Position numbers and translations under genes: made by a program. Positions 34,686 to 46,232 of a DNA stretch of 64,000 bases are shown here, in pieces. A model generated the notes under the pieces. That model was not told the DNA's origin and made no database searches. It saw only the letters and a list, made by a program, of their open reading frames with translations. This stretch comes from Chimonanthus salicifolius. Lineage: Eukaryota; Streptophyta; Magnoliopsida; Laurales; Calycanthaceae. Position 1 is the first letter of the stretch, and every line of letters starts with the position of its first letter. The stretch is taken from the NCBI GenBank assembly GCA_013350335.1, contig CM023536.1, positions 42,478,314 to 42,542,313 on the forward strand, written 5' to 3'.

Positions 34686-36423
34686 TGTCACGCCTCGACC
34701 CGGTATCTGGGTCCGGAACTAGACTAATTTTTTTTAGTTAAAACTAAACTGAAACTCCACATGTCCATGGGTCTCGAGTCTGCCTAAGCCCATGAAGAGA
34801 CTACACGTGTTTATAAAACCAAAACTATCACATAAGTACTTATATTCACATAACAGTTCACACCATAATTATACATGTAAGTCAGAATGCTACAACTGAT
34901 AAGCTTAGACAATATTTACATATTAAGCCATCTAAGTAAATTCTACTCCAAAACAACTTATTGGAATTCAGAGATTCCACACCTTAGGCCATTGCAGAGG
35001 GGTCCTTCGCTGCCTCCAGTCCTTGTCCTGCATTGAGGTACATATGAGCTTCTAGCCCAGTGAAGAGAACTCGAAATATCATAAGTATAGCATGCTATAG
35101 AGAATTAAAGTCTATAATGCAGTTAAAATAAATAATAGAACATGTGGCACTTGTTCTTTTCTTTCAATTTTTAATGTGTATCAGTTGTTTCTTTGACTCA
35201 ATAGGGTATCCCACTCAATCCCTTGAGGTATCCCACTCAACCTCAACTGTACAGGTCCAAGGTATCCTACTCAACTCTGTCGAGGAATCTCACTCATCCT
35301 CGAATGCATTAAGTCAATGCAGACAGAATACAGTATCTTGCAAGAGCTCAACCGATTTCACAAGTGTGTGTGTGTGTGTGTGTGTGTATATATTTAACAT
35401 ACACAATAAATAAAATTCCATAAACATGGAAAATTTCACAATTACCGTCCACTAGCATTAGGTTCAGGTTTACCAACCTAGAATCTTCATATTCACAACA
35501 CTCGTATAACCACGTTATATACATGCACAGGTATATACAAATAATCACATGCATACTTCAACATATATTATGTATATATGATTTTTACATGACGCATGTA
35601 CACATTCACATACAACCATTCACTTGCAAATAAACTACAGTTGAGTCTTCTCACCTTGATCAACGAAATTACGTGAGTTTCTCGATGTGCATGAACGAGA
35701 GAGAACATGTGATACCCCACCTTGCCCAAACTGATGTGGGAAGAGTCCCACATCGGTTTGGAAGGGTGAGGGTTGAGGGGATATATGAAAGCCACTCCTT
35801 GGAACTCTTATGTGAGGCCTTTCGGGCCTTGGCCATATGGGCCCGAGAACAAAACCGTGCGAGTTCGAGTTATGTGTGAGGCCTAAAGCGGACAATATCA
35901 CACTGAGTCAAGCCCTAAGCCCTGTGTTCGGGTCAGGTTGTTAAAAATTTGGTATCAGAGTCGAGTTCAACACTCGGACTGTGTGGGCTTTCCTCCTTCT
36001 CCTGTAGTTGTTGAGTTAGACCGGGTCGAGTTGGGGATGGCTCGAGGCTTTGGGTGGGGGAGGGGGATTGATTGTGATACCCCACCTTGCCCAAACTAAT
36101 GTGGAAAGAGTCCCACATCGGTTTGGAAGGGTGAGGGTTGAGGGGTTATATGAAAGCCACCCCTTGGAACTCTTGTGTGAGGCCTTTTGGGCCTTGGCCA
36201 TGTGGGCCCAGGCTCAAGAACAAAACCGTGTGGGTTCGAGCTATGTGCGAGGTCCAAAGCGGACAATGTCACACTAAGTCAAATTTTAAGTCCTGTGTTT
36301 GGGTCGTGTCATTACAGAACCGGTCAAACTGTTTCAATTGGATAGTTGACGGAGTTAGACACTATTTATTAACCTAAGTTGATCCGACCGACAACTTGAT
36401 CGGTCCAACTGAGAGAACATGTT
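34686..36423 (-). mobile_element. Truncated LTR, inverted sister of 30130-32771, hosting a TRIM
   Basis: It begins tgtcacgcctcgaccc and follows, in reverse complement, the last 1.14 kb of the LTR at 30130-32771, including the four-unit minisatellite (about 35205-35305) and a (GT)n run at 35364-35387. Similarity resumes after the TRIM (36322-36423: aactgtttcaattggata, ccgaccgacaacttgat) and stops abruptly at about 36423, where LINE ORF1 begins. So the 5' half of the LTR has been lost. Confidence 0.8.
35708..36316 (+). mobile_element. Complete TRIM retrotransposon (609 bp)
   Basis: Two direct repeats of about 240 bp act as LTRs (35708-35945 and 36073-36316), each starting tgtgataccccacc and carrying agtcccacatcggtttgg. 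The 127-bp interior holds a primer-binding site tggtatcagag at 35950-35960 right after the first LTR and a purine tract gggtgggggaggggga at 36052-36067 right before the second. The flanks are gaaca and gaacc. There is no coding capacity. The LTRs are about 90% alike by eye. The sister LTR at about 31765-31770 shows the uninterrupted target site. These are all hallmarks of a terminal-repeat retrotransposon in miniature, which must be mobilised in trans. Confidence 0.9.
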
Positions 36424-37190
36424 AAGATACCCTATAGCTTCAGAAGTGGACTCGCTAGGTGCATTTGAAGTTGCTTCCATGATACCACGTTGAATTTTAT
36501 GCCCATTTGAATAACTAGTGGTAGGAAGATGAGTTTGAGCAGTTTGTTTCTCCGAGTAAAAGGCATGATTTATAGTAGAGTTGGGCAGAGGATTCTCATG
36601 AAGGGTTTCCATAACAAAGTATCTATTTGAGGGAACATGCATGATGGTTGGTTCACGGATCACTAAAGGACGACCCTGATGATGCCTTTGTTTGGAGTGT
36701 TTCTGACTAGGTTCGTACTGTATCTCTTTCCCCTTTCTGTTGGGAATAGGAGGCTTCGAACTGGTAACATCTTATATAGAAGACTTCTCCACCCACGCAT
36801 TGTTTTGTAATTTTTCAACTCTTGGGCAGTCATTGTTTGAGTGATTGAAAGTGTTGTAGATGGAACAAGGTTTGGGTTTCGGGTCATACTCCACTTTTTG
36901 GTGGATGGTGCCTCTATGAGTTACTAGAGTAAGATGCTCAGGTAACTGAGAGTTGGGATTGATTTCAACACAGTCTCGCTTGTGCAAAATTTGTACCGTT
37001 CGCAGTAGCAGCGTCCATGAAGAGGGGGTTAGGCTGGCTATTCATTTGAAGTTTTTGTTGGTTCTAAAAGCTCCAATCAGGTTAGGTAACTTGATCAAGA
37101 GTGGCAGAGACTTGAGGTTTTCTTTTTGTAGATTGGAGGAGAGACCTCATCTCTTTAGAAGCAAGGGTCTCCTCTGAATGGAGTATGGAC
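36424..37190 (-). mobile_element. LINE ORF1 relic (DUF4283/zinc-knuckle type)
   Basis: The minus strand reads PLFMDAATANGTNFAQARLC, then VEINPNSQLPEHLTLVTH and PKPKPCSIYNTFNHSNNDCP, the conserved core and CCHC-like knuckle of plant L1 ORF1. One knuckle Cys is replaced by Tyr. In-frame stops and frameshifts are present. It is probably part of the same LINE as 33490-34685, now separated by the LTR and a deletion. Confidence 0.75.
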
Positions 37191-37770
37191 CATTATTAAA
37201 TTAAAAATTTAAAGTTACATAGCTAAAGTGATAAATCGGTGATAAAACTTTTTCCATCCCTTATCTATGTTTTTACAAATGGCATTACATCTAATGGTGT
37301 GGATTTAGAACCCATTTATAAAAAGTTTCTAGTTCAATTTTGAGTACTTCAGTTTACGAGTCTCGTAAAAATAAAAGAAGAAAAAAAATATTCGGTGAAC
37401 AAGTCTCTTCACCGAGAGAGAGAAAATAAAGACATATTTTAATTAAATTTTGTAAAGTTTAACTAATCAATTTTCATTAAAAATTTGAAATAAGAATAAA
37501 ATAAAATCATTTACATTTAAAATAAAGAATGAGTTATACTTATCATTATATTAAATTTTAAATTGCAAATTGTTAAATCTTTTCAGTCTTTGAATTATTT
37601 TTAAATAATGAATTCAAATTAATTAATTTTTAATAACTATACATTGGCATATCGAATGCAATCAGTGAGAAATGGATAATATCTTATGATAAAGTCATAA
37701 AACAACAACGTCTAGCTCAATTACAACTTTCGACAATGACACAATTTAGGGAAAAAAAGAAAAGAAAATC
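37191..37770. other. AT-rich spacer upstream of Lhcb1 copy 1
   Basis: No gene recognised. A short GA-rich inverted piece (ttcggtgaacaagtctcttcaccga) occurs near 37391-37415. Confidence 0.5.
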
Positions 37771-37860
37771 ACATGCCTAAGTATCTTAGGGTGTATGGTG
37801 TAGAAAGTGCCGAGTGGTTGGGCATAAAAGAGACAGAGCAGAACCTTCGCAATCTATCAA

Positions 37861-37933
37861 CCAATGAGAATATAGATAAGGATTTCCGATATGAGACACC
37901 TGTCGTCTTCCTTGCTCCCATCTCTTATTTAGA
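37861..37933 (+). promoter_or_regulatory. Lhcb1 copy 1 promoter module (CCAAT, GATA, TATA)
   Basis: CCAAT at 37861-37865, GATAAGG (I-box) at 37875-37881, a second GATA at 37888-37891 and a TATA-like tatttag at 37926-37932, about 90 bp before the ATG. The CCAAT-GATA-GATA order is the known light-responsive module of Lhcb1 promoters. This promoter does not align with those of copies 2 and 3. Confidence 0.65.
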
Positions 37934-38019
37934 GAACACACAAATCTACTTCAGTTCACATCTTAATTCTGCTGTCCATTCTCTTCCTTTACACAAACAC
38001 ATCTCTGTACAGTGCAAAC

Positions 38020-38814
38020 ATGGCTACCATGGCCCTTTCCTCTCCTTCTCTTGCCGGAAAGGCCGTCAATCTCTCCCCCTCTACCTCTCAACTTCTCGGT
38101 GAGGGACGGGTCACTATGAGAAAGACAGCAAGAAAGCCCAGCCCTGTCTCCGGTAGCCCGTGGTATGGTCCGGACCGAGTCAAGTACTTGGGACCCTTCT
38201 CTGGTGAGCCCCCATCCTATCTTACAGGTGAATTCCCCGGTGACTATGGCTGGGACACTGCTGGGCTCTCTGCTGATCCCGAGACCTTCGCCAAGAACCG
38301 TGAACTTGAAGTGATCCACTGCAGATGGGCCATGCTCGGCGCACTTGGATGTGTCTTCCCTGAGCTGTTGGCTCGCAATGGCGTCAAGTTCGGCGAGGCT
38401 GTTTGGTTCAAGGCGGGATCTCAAATCTTCAGTGAGGGTGGATTGGACTACTTGGGCAACCCCAGCCTTATCCATGCTCAGAGCATTCTGGCCATTTGGG
38501 CCACTCAGGTTATCTTGATGGGTGCGGTCGAGGGCTACCGCATTGCTGGTGGACCGCTCGGTGAGGTGATCGACCCACTCTACCCCGGAGGCAGCTTTGA
38601 TCCCCTAGGTCTTGCTGATGACCCAGAGGCTTTTGCAGAGCTGAAGGTGAAGGAGATTAAGAATGGCAGGCTGGCCATGTTCTCGATGTTCGGTTTCTTT
38701 GTTCAGGCTATTGTGACCGGCAAAGGCCCATTGGAGAACTTGGCAGACCACCTTGCTGACCCTGTCAACAACAATGCTTGGGCCTATGCCACCAACTTTG
38801 TCCCTGGCAAGTGA
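38020..38814 (+). CDS. Lhcb1: Chlorophyll a/b-binding protein, LHCII type I (copy 1)
   Basis: A 264-residue, intronless protein of normal Lhcb1 length; lack of an intron supports type I over Lhcb2. The transit peptide covers residues 1-33 and the mature protein starts near RKTARK, with Thr36 as a likely state-transition phosphorylation site. The trimer motif WYGPDR is at 48-53. The first membrane helix holds E97, H100 and R102 (chlorophyll ligation and ion pairs); the third holds E212, N215 and R217, with Q229 and H244 as further ligand positions. It forms LHCII trimers in thylakoids that feed energy to photosystem II. It is the first of three tandem copies. Residues unique to this copy are V16, L25 with L26, and I184. 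GC content is much higher than the surroundings, as usual for Lhcb. Confidence 0.97.
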   Translation: MATMALSSPSLAGKAVNLSPSTSQLLGEGRVTMRKTARKPSPVSGSPWYGPDRVKYLGPFSGEPPSYLTGEFPGDYGWDTAGLSADPETFAKNRELEVIHCRWAMLGALGCVFPELLARNGVKFGEAVWFKAGSQIFSEGGLDYLGNPSLIHAQSILAIWATQVILMGAVEGYRIAGGPLGEVIDPLYPGGSFDPLGLADDPEAFAELKVKEIKNGRLAMFSMFGFFVQAIVTGKGPLENLADHLADPVNNNAWAYATNFVPGK

Positions 38815-39521
38815 GAATTGAGATGGTGATGGGGGACTGTGAAGTGGGTTCAGTGTTGTAAATTAGTCATTAATTTTGTTTAATACACTATGGTTTCCTT
38901 GTGTTTTATTCTTTCTATCTACTTTGTTTACATGAAATGTGGGGTCTGATTCTGGGCATATTATGATTTATTGTCATCTAGTTTCTCTCCAAACAGGAGA
39001 AGTCACTTCCTTTCATTTAACATTTTATTTCTAAATTTTTTCTTTGGGGGTTTCCTAGTCACTAATTGGGCATGTTTGGATTAGTAAGCATAGGTCAAAA
39101 TTTCAGAAAGACTCGACTTCATTTGGGTGAGGGTGATTGAGGTAGAATGAAGAGAATATGACTCATGTCAACAGCGGTTGTATTAAAGACAGAGTGCTAA
39201 CATGTAGGGCTGAAACTGCAGAGGGTTTTAATAAATCCAATTAAATCTAAAACAAAACTTATTGAACTCCATTTGACTCGAGTTTCTATTTTAATGATTA
39301 TTGTTTTATAACTTGGCATACTGGTCGCGTCTAGTTAATTTTAAATTTCTCAATTCAATTTAATTTGAATTTTATATATTTTTTTTTAACATAATCCGAT
39401 CTGAAATATACAAATATATAATCTAAATCCATTGATTTTCAAATATATAATTCAAATCCATTGATTTCTCTGGTCAAGTTATTTGGTTTCACCCTACTAA
39501 TATGCTAAATTGACCATATAG

Positions 39522-39649
39522 AGTAAAATGATGGCATGTAATAAATTTGTTGAAAATAGTAAAATGGCGATGGTAATAAACTTGTTGAAATAGTAAAATG
39601 ACAATGGTAATAAACTTGTTGAAATGGTAAAATTGTGATGTGTAATAAG
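39522..39649. repeat. Minisatellite, about 33-37-bp unit, four units
   Basis: Units of the form agtaaaatg-nnn-atg-gtaataaacttgttgaaat follow each other four times. The copy 2 flank has about two units (52279-52340) and the copy 3 flank about one (61115-61158). Confidence 0.8.
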
Positions 39650-39654
39650 AATTG

Positions 39655-40000
39655 GTCCTATTAAGGCCATGTTTGTGTCATCAATGCCCTAATAAACCTA
39701 TTTGGCTCTAATCGCCCAAAAATTGCTCGCTTATGAGATTCTGACATTTCGGAGCTTGTTATTTATCCTACTCGGAACACTGTGATTTTCTCTTAGGCCT
39801 CTTTCTAGTTTGTTATTTGGGCCAGATCTTGTGTTTGTTGGTTTGGTCTTTATTTTTTATTGAAGGAACTCTGGTCCTTTATTCTTTGGGCCATCTTTGG
39901 CAGTTGCTTTTGGCCTGGTCCGAGCTGTGAATTTTTTTATTTATTTGTTGACACTTTTTTTTAATGATATACTAACTTAACATTAAAAAAAAAAAAAAAA
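39655..40000 (+). mobile_element. LINE-like 3' end with poly(A)
   Basis: A T- and G-rich 3'-UTR-like stretch ending in an A-run (about 39984-40000). It is missing from the equivalent place in the copy 2 flank (about 52330-52395), which argues for insertion in copy 1. No coding part and no clear target duplication. Confidence 0.45.
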
Positions 40001-41046
40001 CTTTCATAATGTTATGTTATCATTATAATGGTAATTTCATTCTTTAAATGGAATGGATTATGAAATAGGCATGCAGTCACAAAACTTACCATGATGAGAT
40101 CTAAAGTTAAATCGTTGGTTTGGTTAAGTTCAGATTTGGTTGAGCTAGCTAAATCCAATCTTAAGTAATTAGTGATTTTGTAACTTTGCAGCAACATATC
40201 ACTCGGCGATTGTTTAGATCATACTCATAGTCAAACAATGTGGCAATAATTGGTAAAGCTAAACATAATAGCCATGCTTAAACATTAAGTTTTGTTTGCT
40301 ACTGGTTAAAAACATGCTCGCTTCACTGTGATGTTGGACAAATAATTACTAGCAGATATTTCTTTCTCAGCTTTATAATTTTTGTACAATTTTTTAATTT
40401 TCAGATACTAATATAAATAATTGAGTCAAATCCTTCAAATTCCTCTTTTCCTTTTTAAGTAATTTTTATACAATTTTTCTGAACTTTTAGGTAATAATAT
40501 GATAAGGTTGGACAAAAATATCCAACTTTCTAAATCTAATTTTTAATCTATTTTCCTATTTTTACTCCACGTTTGATATGAATTTCTATATTTTATCAAT
40601 ATTAATACATTAGAGACCGTTCAAACCTTTCAGGTTCATCAAAGTGAATCTGAATATCTGAATGAACATCTAAAATTCCTTTGATTGTCACCTTACATTG
40701 ACTCTTTTATATATAGATAAAGTAAAATGATAAGTGCATACATCTACTTTTTTGTGTAAGCAAGTTCAAAAAACACCGTTAAAGTTATTTTGTACTAAGT
40801 TGGAGTTTGAATTGAGTCTCGTGAGTTGAACTCAACCGGATAAGTTTTTCAAGTAAACTCAAACTTGACTCGTTCCAAAAACCAAGTCAATTTTAAGCCA
40901 AACTGTTTATATTATTTAAGTTTCCTATTTTTTTATTTTTCTAATATATAATTGAAGAATTTCTCAACCTTATCAAAGCATTTTTTAAACGAATACTAAA
41001 ATAATCAAAACGCGAAAACGTTCTTGAAGATTGAATCATTGTCTAA

Positions 41047-43431
41047 AGGCGCAGTGGGTAGGATTGGGTTCAAAAGATGGACGGATAACTCGGGTTAAAG
41101 GAAATAAATGGATGGGATTAATGGTTTTTATAAGATTAAATGGAAAATAAATGGATTTAATGAGGGGATAAGAAATAAGTTGGGACGGTGTTATTAAATG
41201 AGGGGCATGGTGTTGGTTATGGAATAATGGGATTGGATATTAAATAAAGTAAATGATAAGGCTAAGGTTGGTTGAATGGGTTTAGGTTGCTGGAAGTGAT
41301 GAGAGGCTGATGGAGCATAGCATGGACGATGTTGGGTCTGGGTTAAGGATAAGCGAGACAACTCAGGGAGACGGTAGCAAGAGATGGGGATTAAAGGGAG
41401 GATCGGTTAGGTGATTGGTTTGTGAAGAGAGGAAGATGGAAAGGGGGTGGATACCTGGACGTGTGGATCGAACCTGTCACGGGCAACCAGGTGTGGTTGT
41501 GTGTTGAAAGAGACTCGGGCTGGCCTGCCATAGGGACTGACTGAGTTTGGGATGCAATCTTCCTTCTGCTTGCAGGCGGACGGGGAAGATAAGACTCCTG
41601 GGGTATATCATTCTTCGGCAACCACAAAGAACCCAAAGAGGAACAAACAACAATCCAATAACAATTCTTGAGGAAATCTCAATCTATTTAACTAATCAAT
41701 CAAATTTGTATCTTACAATCTACAAAAGGGGTATTTATATATATACCCTAAACACTAAAATTAGGAAAAAAAATAAATGAAGAAAGAAAAAGGAAAAGAA
41801 AAAGAAAAAGAAAAAGAAAGGAGAAAACAAGGAAAGGAGGTGCCTGGATTATCAGCTGACGATCGGCTCCCATCGTCGGATTAGTCGGCAACTTCCATCT
41901 TCATCTTCGTCGGTGCTGTGTGTGGAGAGGGGAGAAAGAAAGAAGGGAAAGAAGGAAATAGGGAAAGTGAGGGAAAGATGGGAAAGTGGAACCTTTTCAT
42001 AGTGTGTGGCTTTAGTTAGCCGTGTGCGGCACATGCCACACGTGCTGCATCAGTCTCCCCTGGTTGAAAAGGACTCGTCCTTGAGTCTACAACCATTGAA
42101 GTAGCCTCAGGGGAATGATATTCAAACAAGTCTTGAACATTGAAGGTCTTTGATATGCCATAATTGTCTAGGAGATCGATCACATGGGCATTATCATTGA
42201 TCTTGTGAAGAACTTTGAAGGGTCTCATCTTCTTTGGATTGAGCTTGCTATAAGTACCTGTAGGGACCCTTTCTTTGCGTAGATGCACCATTACTATATC
42301 ACCTTTCAATCTTCGACCCTTATCTGCAGATTTCTTGTATTTCACATTGGTATTCTCTAAATGTCTTTTCACTTCTTCATGAATCTGCGCCATGCGAGTA
42401 ACCATATTTTCTGTTGCTTGACTAGCACCAGGCACTTTGGACAACTTTGCAAGGTCCACTGGCTGAGTTGGTGACTTTCCCATGACAACTTCAAAAGGTG
42501 ATTTACTAGTAGATCTATTCTTGATGCTGTTGTATGCAAACTCGGCTTGAGCAAGAGCCAAGTCCCATTGTTTTGGACGATCATTGGAGAGGCTGCGAAT
42601 AAGATTTCCCAGAGTTCTATTGACAACCTCAGTTTACCTATCGGTTTGTGGATGGCATGTACTGCTAAATTGTAGAGAAGTATCGTATCGTGACCATAGA
42701 GTGCGCCAAAAGTGACTGAGAAATTTGGTGTCACGATCTGATGTGATGGACTTTGGAACTTCGTGCAAACGAACAATCTCGCTGAAAACTAAGTGAGCAA
42801 CACTAGAGGCATTTGATGTTTTCTTGCATGCTACGAGGTGAGCCATCTTAGAAAATCTATCCACAATCGAGAACACCGAGTCAAATCCATGTTGTGTGTG
42901 CTGAAGGCTTAAGATAAAATCCATCGATAGATCCTCCCACGGGGCATTAGGAACTGGTAGTGGAGTATATAGACTCGTGTTTTGCGATTGCCCCTTCGAT
43001 GCTTGACAGGTGTAGCATCTTTGGACAAATTTTGTAACATTGCGCTTCAACTGTGGCCAATAGTAGTGTTCTTCAACCTGTGCAATGCTTTTATTTTTTC
43101 TAAAGTGACCTCCAAGGCCACGCCCATGCAAGTCCCGTATGAGGTGTTCTCGAAGTGAACTACGTGGGACGCATAACTGACTTTAAAGAGGAACCCGTCA
43201 TGGAGTTGAAATTCCCTTTATAAGGATTTTCTTCATGGAGACGCTTCCATCATCGGATCAGTCGGAAACTTCCATCTTCATCTTCGTTGGTGCTATACGT
43301 GGAGAGGGGAGAAAGAAAAAAAGAATGGAAAGAAGGAAATATGGAAAGTGAGAAATATGAGAAAGTGGAAACTTTCCATCGGGTGTGGCTTTAGTTAGCT
43401 GTGTGTGGCACATACCACACGTGCTACATCA
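41047..43431 (-). mobile_element. Internally deleted Ty3-gypsy element with LTRs
   Basis: Minus-strand element. The 189-bp blocks at 41864-42052 and 43243-43431 are matching direct copies of the LTR start (tgatgNagcacgtgtggNat on the minus strand). The left LTR continues to about 41047; the right LTR is cut at 43243. A purine tract (complement of gtctcccctgg) adjoins the 3' LTR at 42053. Between them only integrase and the polyprotein C-terminus remain. The flanks tctaa (41042-41046) and tctga (43432-43436) fit a 5-bp duplication, and the paralogous site at 53696-53700 is empty. The left terminus does not show a clean TG, so that edge is slightly uncertain. Confidence 0.75.
42016..43131 (-). 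pseudogene. Ty3-gypsy integrase and polyprotein C-terminus (broken)
   Basis: The upper frame (43131 to 42634) holds the HHCC zinc-binding region ([23 protein letters not shown]) and the catalytic core with its first two acidic residues (MDFI and SDRDTKF). A TAA at 42634-42636 interrupts it just after HPQTDR. The lower frame (42561 to 42016) continues in the same phase with the C-terminal domain (GDIVMVHLRKERVP) and ends in SPFQPGETDA. The third catalytic Glu sits right after the stop. A further frameshift lies upstream near 43180. No chromodomain was seen. Gag, protease, RT and RNase H are deleted. Confidence 0.85.
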
Positions 43432-43436
43432 TCTGA

Positions 43437-43490
43437 CCTACAGTTGCTACTAATTATCATTAGCTAATGACTAATCAGGGAAATCACCTT
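43437..43490. repeat. Resumed Lhcb1 copy 1 flank
   Basis: ctactaattatcattagctaatgacta matches the copy 2 flank at about 53710-53740, proving the gypsy element interrupts duplicated flank. Confidence 0.75.
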
Positions 43491-44110
43491 ATTGAAAGTT
43501 GTGTTGATCCTCTCCAAAAACTGGGTGCAAAACTTGTCTTCTTGCCTTTGGAACCCTTGGTGCGAAACCATCAAATCTTCAGCAACTCCTTCTGTGCCCC
43601 TGATAAAATTTGCCACAATGTTCAGCTCGACATTAGAAATAGGATGCTCTTTTTATTAGCTAACAAGGATCTTCTTAGACTGAAGGGTACTTTTTGGAAT
43701 CTCCCAATGGCAACGTTGGTGCCTCCTAAGTCCCTAGACCCATCCATTTCCATTGTATGTCATCAGTCTTTGGTCATTTCTAGTGCTTCATTGGGCAGAT
43801 CTACTCTGCTAGGGGGTTACTTCCAGCCAATTGCCCTGCTGAGTCTGGTTTCTATGCTGCACCTGTTACTGGGCTGGAGGGTGGTGTTGACACCCTTCTC
43901 TTCTTAAAACAAATTCTCACTTTTGTCAGTAATTTGAAGCTCCCCCTCAAGCAGTTGCTCTTGTATGACAATGGAATTTTTTGCCAGATCTGTAATCCAA
44001 CCTCCTCCTCCTGGGCTCTTCGTGTGCACGTTACTGCTTGTAACATTGAGACAATGGAATCTGCAGTGTCTTCCTCAAAATCAAGGAGAGACTGAATCAA
44101 TCTTGTATTA
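43491..44110 (+). other. Unassigned sequence with coding-like composition
   Basis: It follows the duplicated flank and precedes the copia 3' end. The plus-strand frame at 43467-43907 is open for 146 codons. A second frame from about 43790 to 44092 is open for about 100 codons and includes GLLPANCPAESGF and LLLYDNGIFCQICN before a stop. I recognise no family. It is not present in the copy 2 or copy 3 flanks. It could be part of a LINE, an uncharacterised LTR region or a captured gene piece. Confidence 0.3.
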
Positions 44111-44304
44111 TATAAAAAAAGAACCGAATACAAAGACTAAAAGATGAATAAAATAAAGAAAATTAATAATAGAATAAAAAAGGAAAGTAAAATGAATTAC
44201 AAATAAATTACATACAAGAGAAACCTCTAATACTCCCCCTCAAGGTGGAGCGTGTATGTGAATAACGCCTAGCTTGCCGATCAAGTCATGAAATGAATCT
44301 CTTC

Positions 44305-44969
44305 CTAATGGTTTAGTGAAGACATCAGCAAGTTGACAAGAAGAAGGATGTGGCGAGGAACAATGAGGCCAGATTGAAGCTTCTCCAGAACAAAGTGAGA
44401 ATCAAGCTCAATAAGTTTTGTTCGTTCATGGAAAACATGATTGTTTGCAATGTGCAAGGCAATTTGATTGTCACAAAATAATGTGATGGGCGAAGGATGT
44501 GCAACACCAAGATCACTGAACAAGTACTTCAGCCATTGAAGCTCACAAGTCAAAGTGGCCACGGTGCGATATTAAGCCTCAGCGGAGGAGCGAGAAACGA
44601 TATTCTGTTTCTTGGTCTTCCAAGAAATGAGGTTGAGTTGAGGAAGGTGCAATAGCCAGTGGTTGATCAGCGAGTGACAGGGCATTCGACCCAATCTAAA
44701 TCACAATAACCCTGCAAATGGAGGTTGCTAGATGAAGATAAAAGAATCCCCTTACTGATGGAACCCTTCAAGTAGCGAATGACACGGTGGGCAACATCCA
44801 AATGAACACTATCAGGAGAGTGCATGAACTGGCTGAGACTATGCACCGCATAAGTAAGATTGGGTCTGGTTATAATAAGATATATAAGGCGACCCACAAG
44901 GCGATGATATGTGGTGGGATTAGGAAGTAAAGTCCCATCATCAGGTGATAACTTCAACTGTTGTTCCAT
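44305..44969 (-). pseudogene. Copia RT C-terminus and RNase H
   Basis: Two frames: 44969-44667 contains YHRLVGRLIYLIITRPNLTY and 44562-44305 contains FCDNQIALHIANNHVFHERT. A premature stop replaces a Glu in the SSAEAEYR-type motif just before the RNase H frame, and another stop ends the RT frame at 44667. Confidence 0.85.
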
Positions 44970-45032
44970 CGGAAAATCTGAGATACGTCCGCCAATGAAT
45001 CCTGTATCTTTGAGAATGTCTAGAATGTATTT

Positions 45033-45545
45033 TCATTGAGAGAGAACAATCCCTTTCTGAGAACGGGTAAATTCAATGCTAAGAAAATATTTGAGACGAC
45101 CCAAATCTTTGACATAAAATTTCTCTTCAAGAAAATGCTTGAGGCATTGAATGGCGAAAGCATTATTTCCAGTGATGATGATATCATCAACATAGACTAA
45201 AACAAAGGTCAAAGAATTGCCGGTGTGATGTGTGAACAATGAATAGTCAGACTTAGACTGAGAAAAAACAGCTTGAAGAAGAGTAGATAAATACTTGGCA
45301 AACCACTGCCGAGAAGCCTGCTTCAATCCATAAATAGATTTGTTCAGCTTACAAGCCCGTTGCTCTCCCTGTCGTGCAAAACTAGGGGGAAGAGTCATAT
45401 AGACCTCTTCATCAAGATCACATTGTGTGAAGGCATTGTTAACATCAAGTTGCTGAAGGGTCAATTGTTTGACGGAGGCAATGGAAAGAAGAGCACGAAC
45501 AGTGACCAATTTAGCAACTGGAGCAAAAGTGTCATGATAATCCAA
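45033..45545 (-). pseudogene. Copia reverse transcriptase core
   Basis: A 170-codon open frame with DYHDTFAPVAKLVTVR, QLDVNNAFTQCDL, KSIYGLKQASRQWF and the catalytic YVDD (about 45183-45194). The core is intact but truncated by stops on both sides. The hinge toward integrase (45550-46230) is frame-broken and rich in Ser, Pro and Thr. Confidence 0.9.
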
Positions 45546-46232
45546 CCCTTCAATCTGAGTGAATCCTTTGGCAACTAAGCGGGCCTTATAACGTTCAACG
45601 AATCCATCTGACTGGAACTTAATTTTGTAAACCCATTTACATCCAATGGGTTTCTTGTTGACAGGAAGAGAAGTCAGGCTCTTTAAGTATTATTATTTTC
45701 AAGGGCTTCAATTTCTTTTTCCATGGTGTCCCTCTACTGTGGAGACTTAAGAGCTTGAGAGAAGGTACGAGGCTCATCTATGGAACAAATGTTGGAAAAA
45801 AATGCTCTATGTGCAACAGAGAGGTTAGGAGTATGAAGATAATGAGAGACGGGTAAGGTGTACTTGTCAACTCAGAATCAGAATGAGAGAGTGGATGCTC
45901 ATGAAAGGCAGTTGAGCAATGATAATAAGCCAGACGAGGAGGTGGGCGCCGAATGCGGCGACGCCGAGCTTCTGATGTCGAAGCAGCAAGAGATGTGGTT
46001 GAAGGCAGAGCATAGCTGGGCTGGCTTGGATCAATTGAAGCAGCTGGAGTCACTGGTGGTGTGACTGGTGTTGGAGAAGTAGCAGCAGGAGAAGATGAAG
46101 GAAAATCAAAAGAAGGGTAATCAAATATGGGCAATGGGGTAACAGAAGAGGATGTTGAGGTAGCCAAATCACGATAAAGGAAGACACCTTCATAAAAGGA
46201 GACATTACGAGATGTATAAATGGTTTTAGTGA

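Larger units (their letters stand above)
38815..41041. repeat. 3' flank of Lhcb1 copy 1, duplicated with copies 2 and 3
   Basis: It aligns with 51552-53695 (copy 2) over most of its length, starting directly after the stop codon (gagaattgagatggtgatgggggac), and partly with 61050-61350 (copy 3). Differences include the LINE tail at about 39655-40000, present only here, and repeat-number changes at 39522-39649. Confidence 0.85.

Noticed and set aside
35144..35413. 89-codon plus-strand frame
   Set aside because: It lies inside the truncated LTR and ends in (GT)n-coded Val-Cys repeats.
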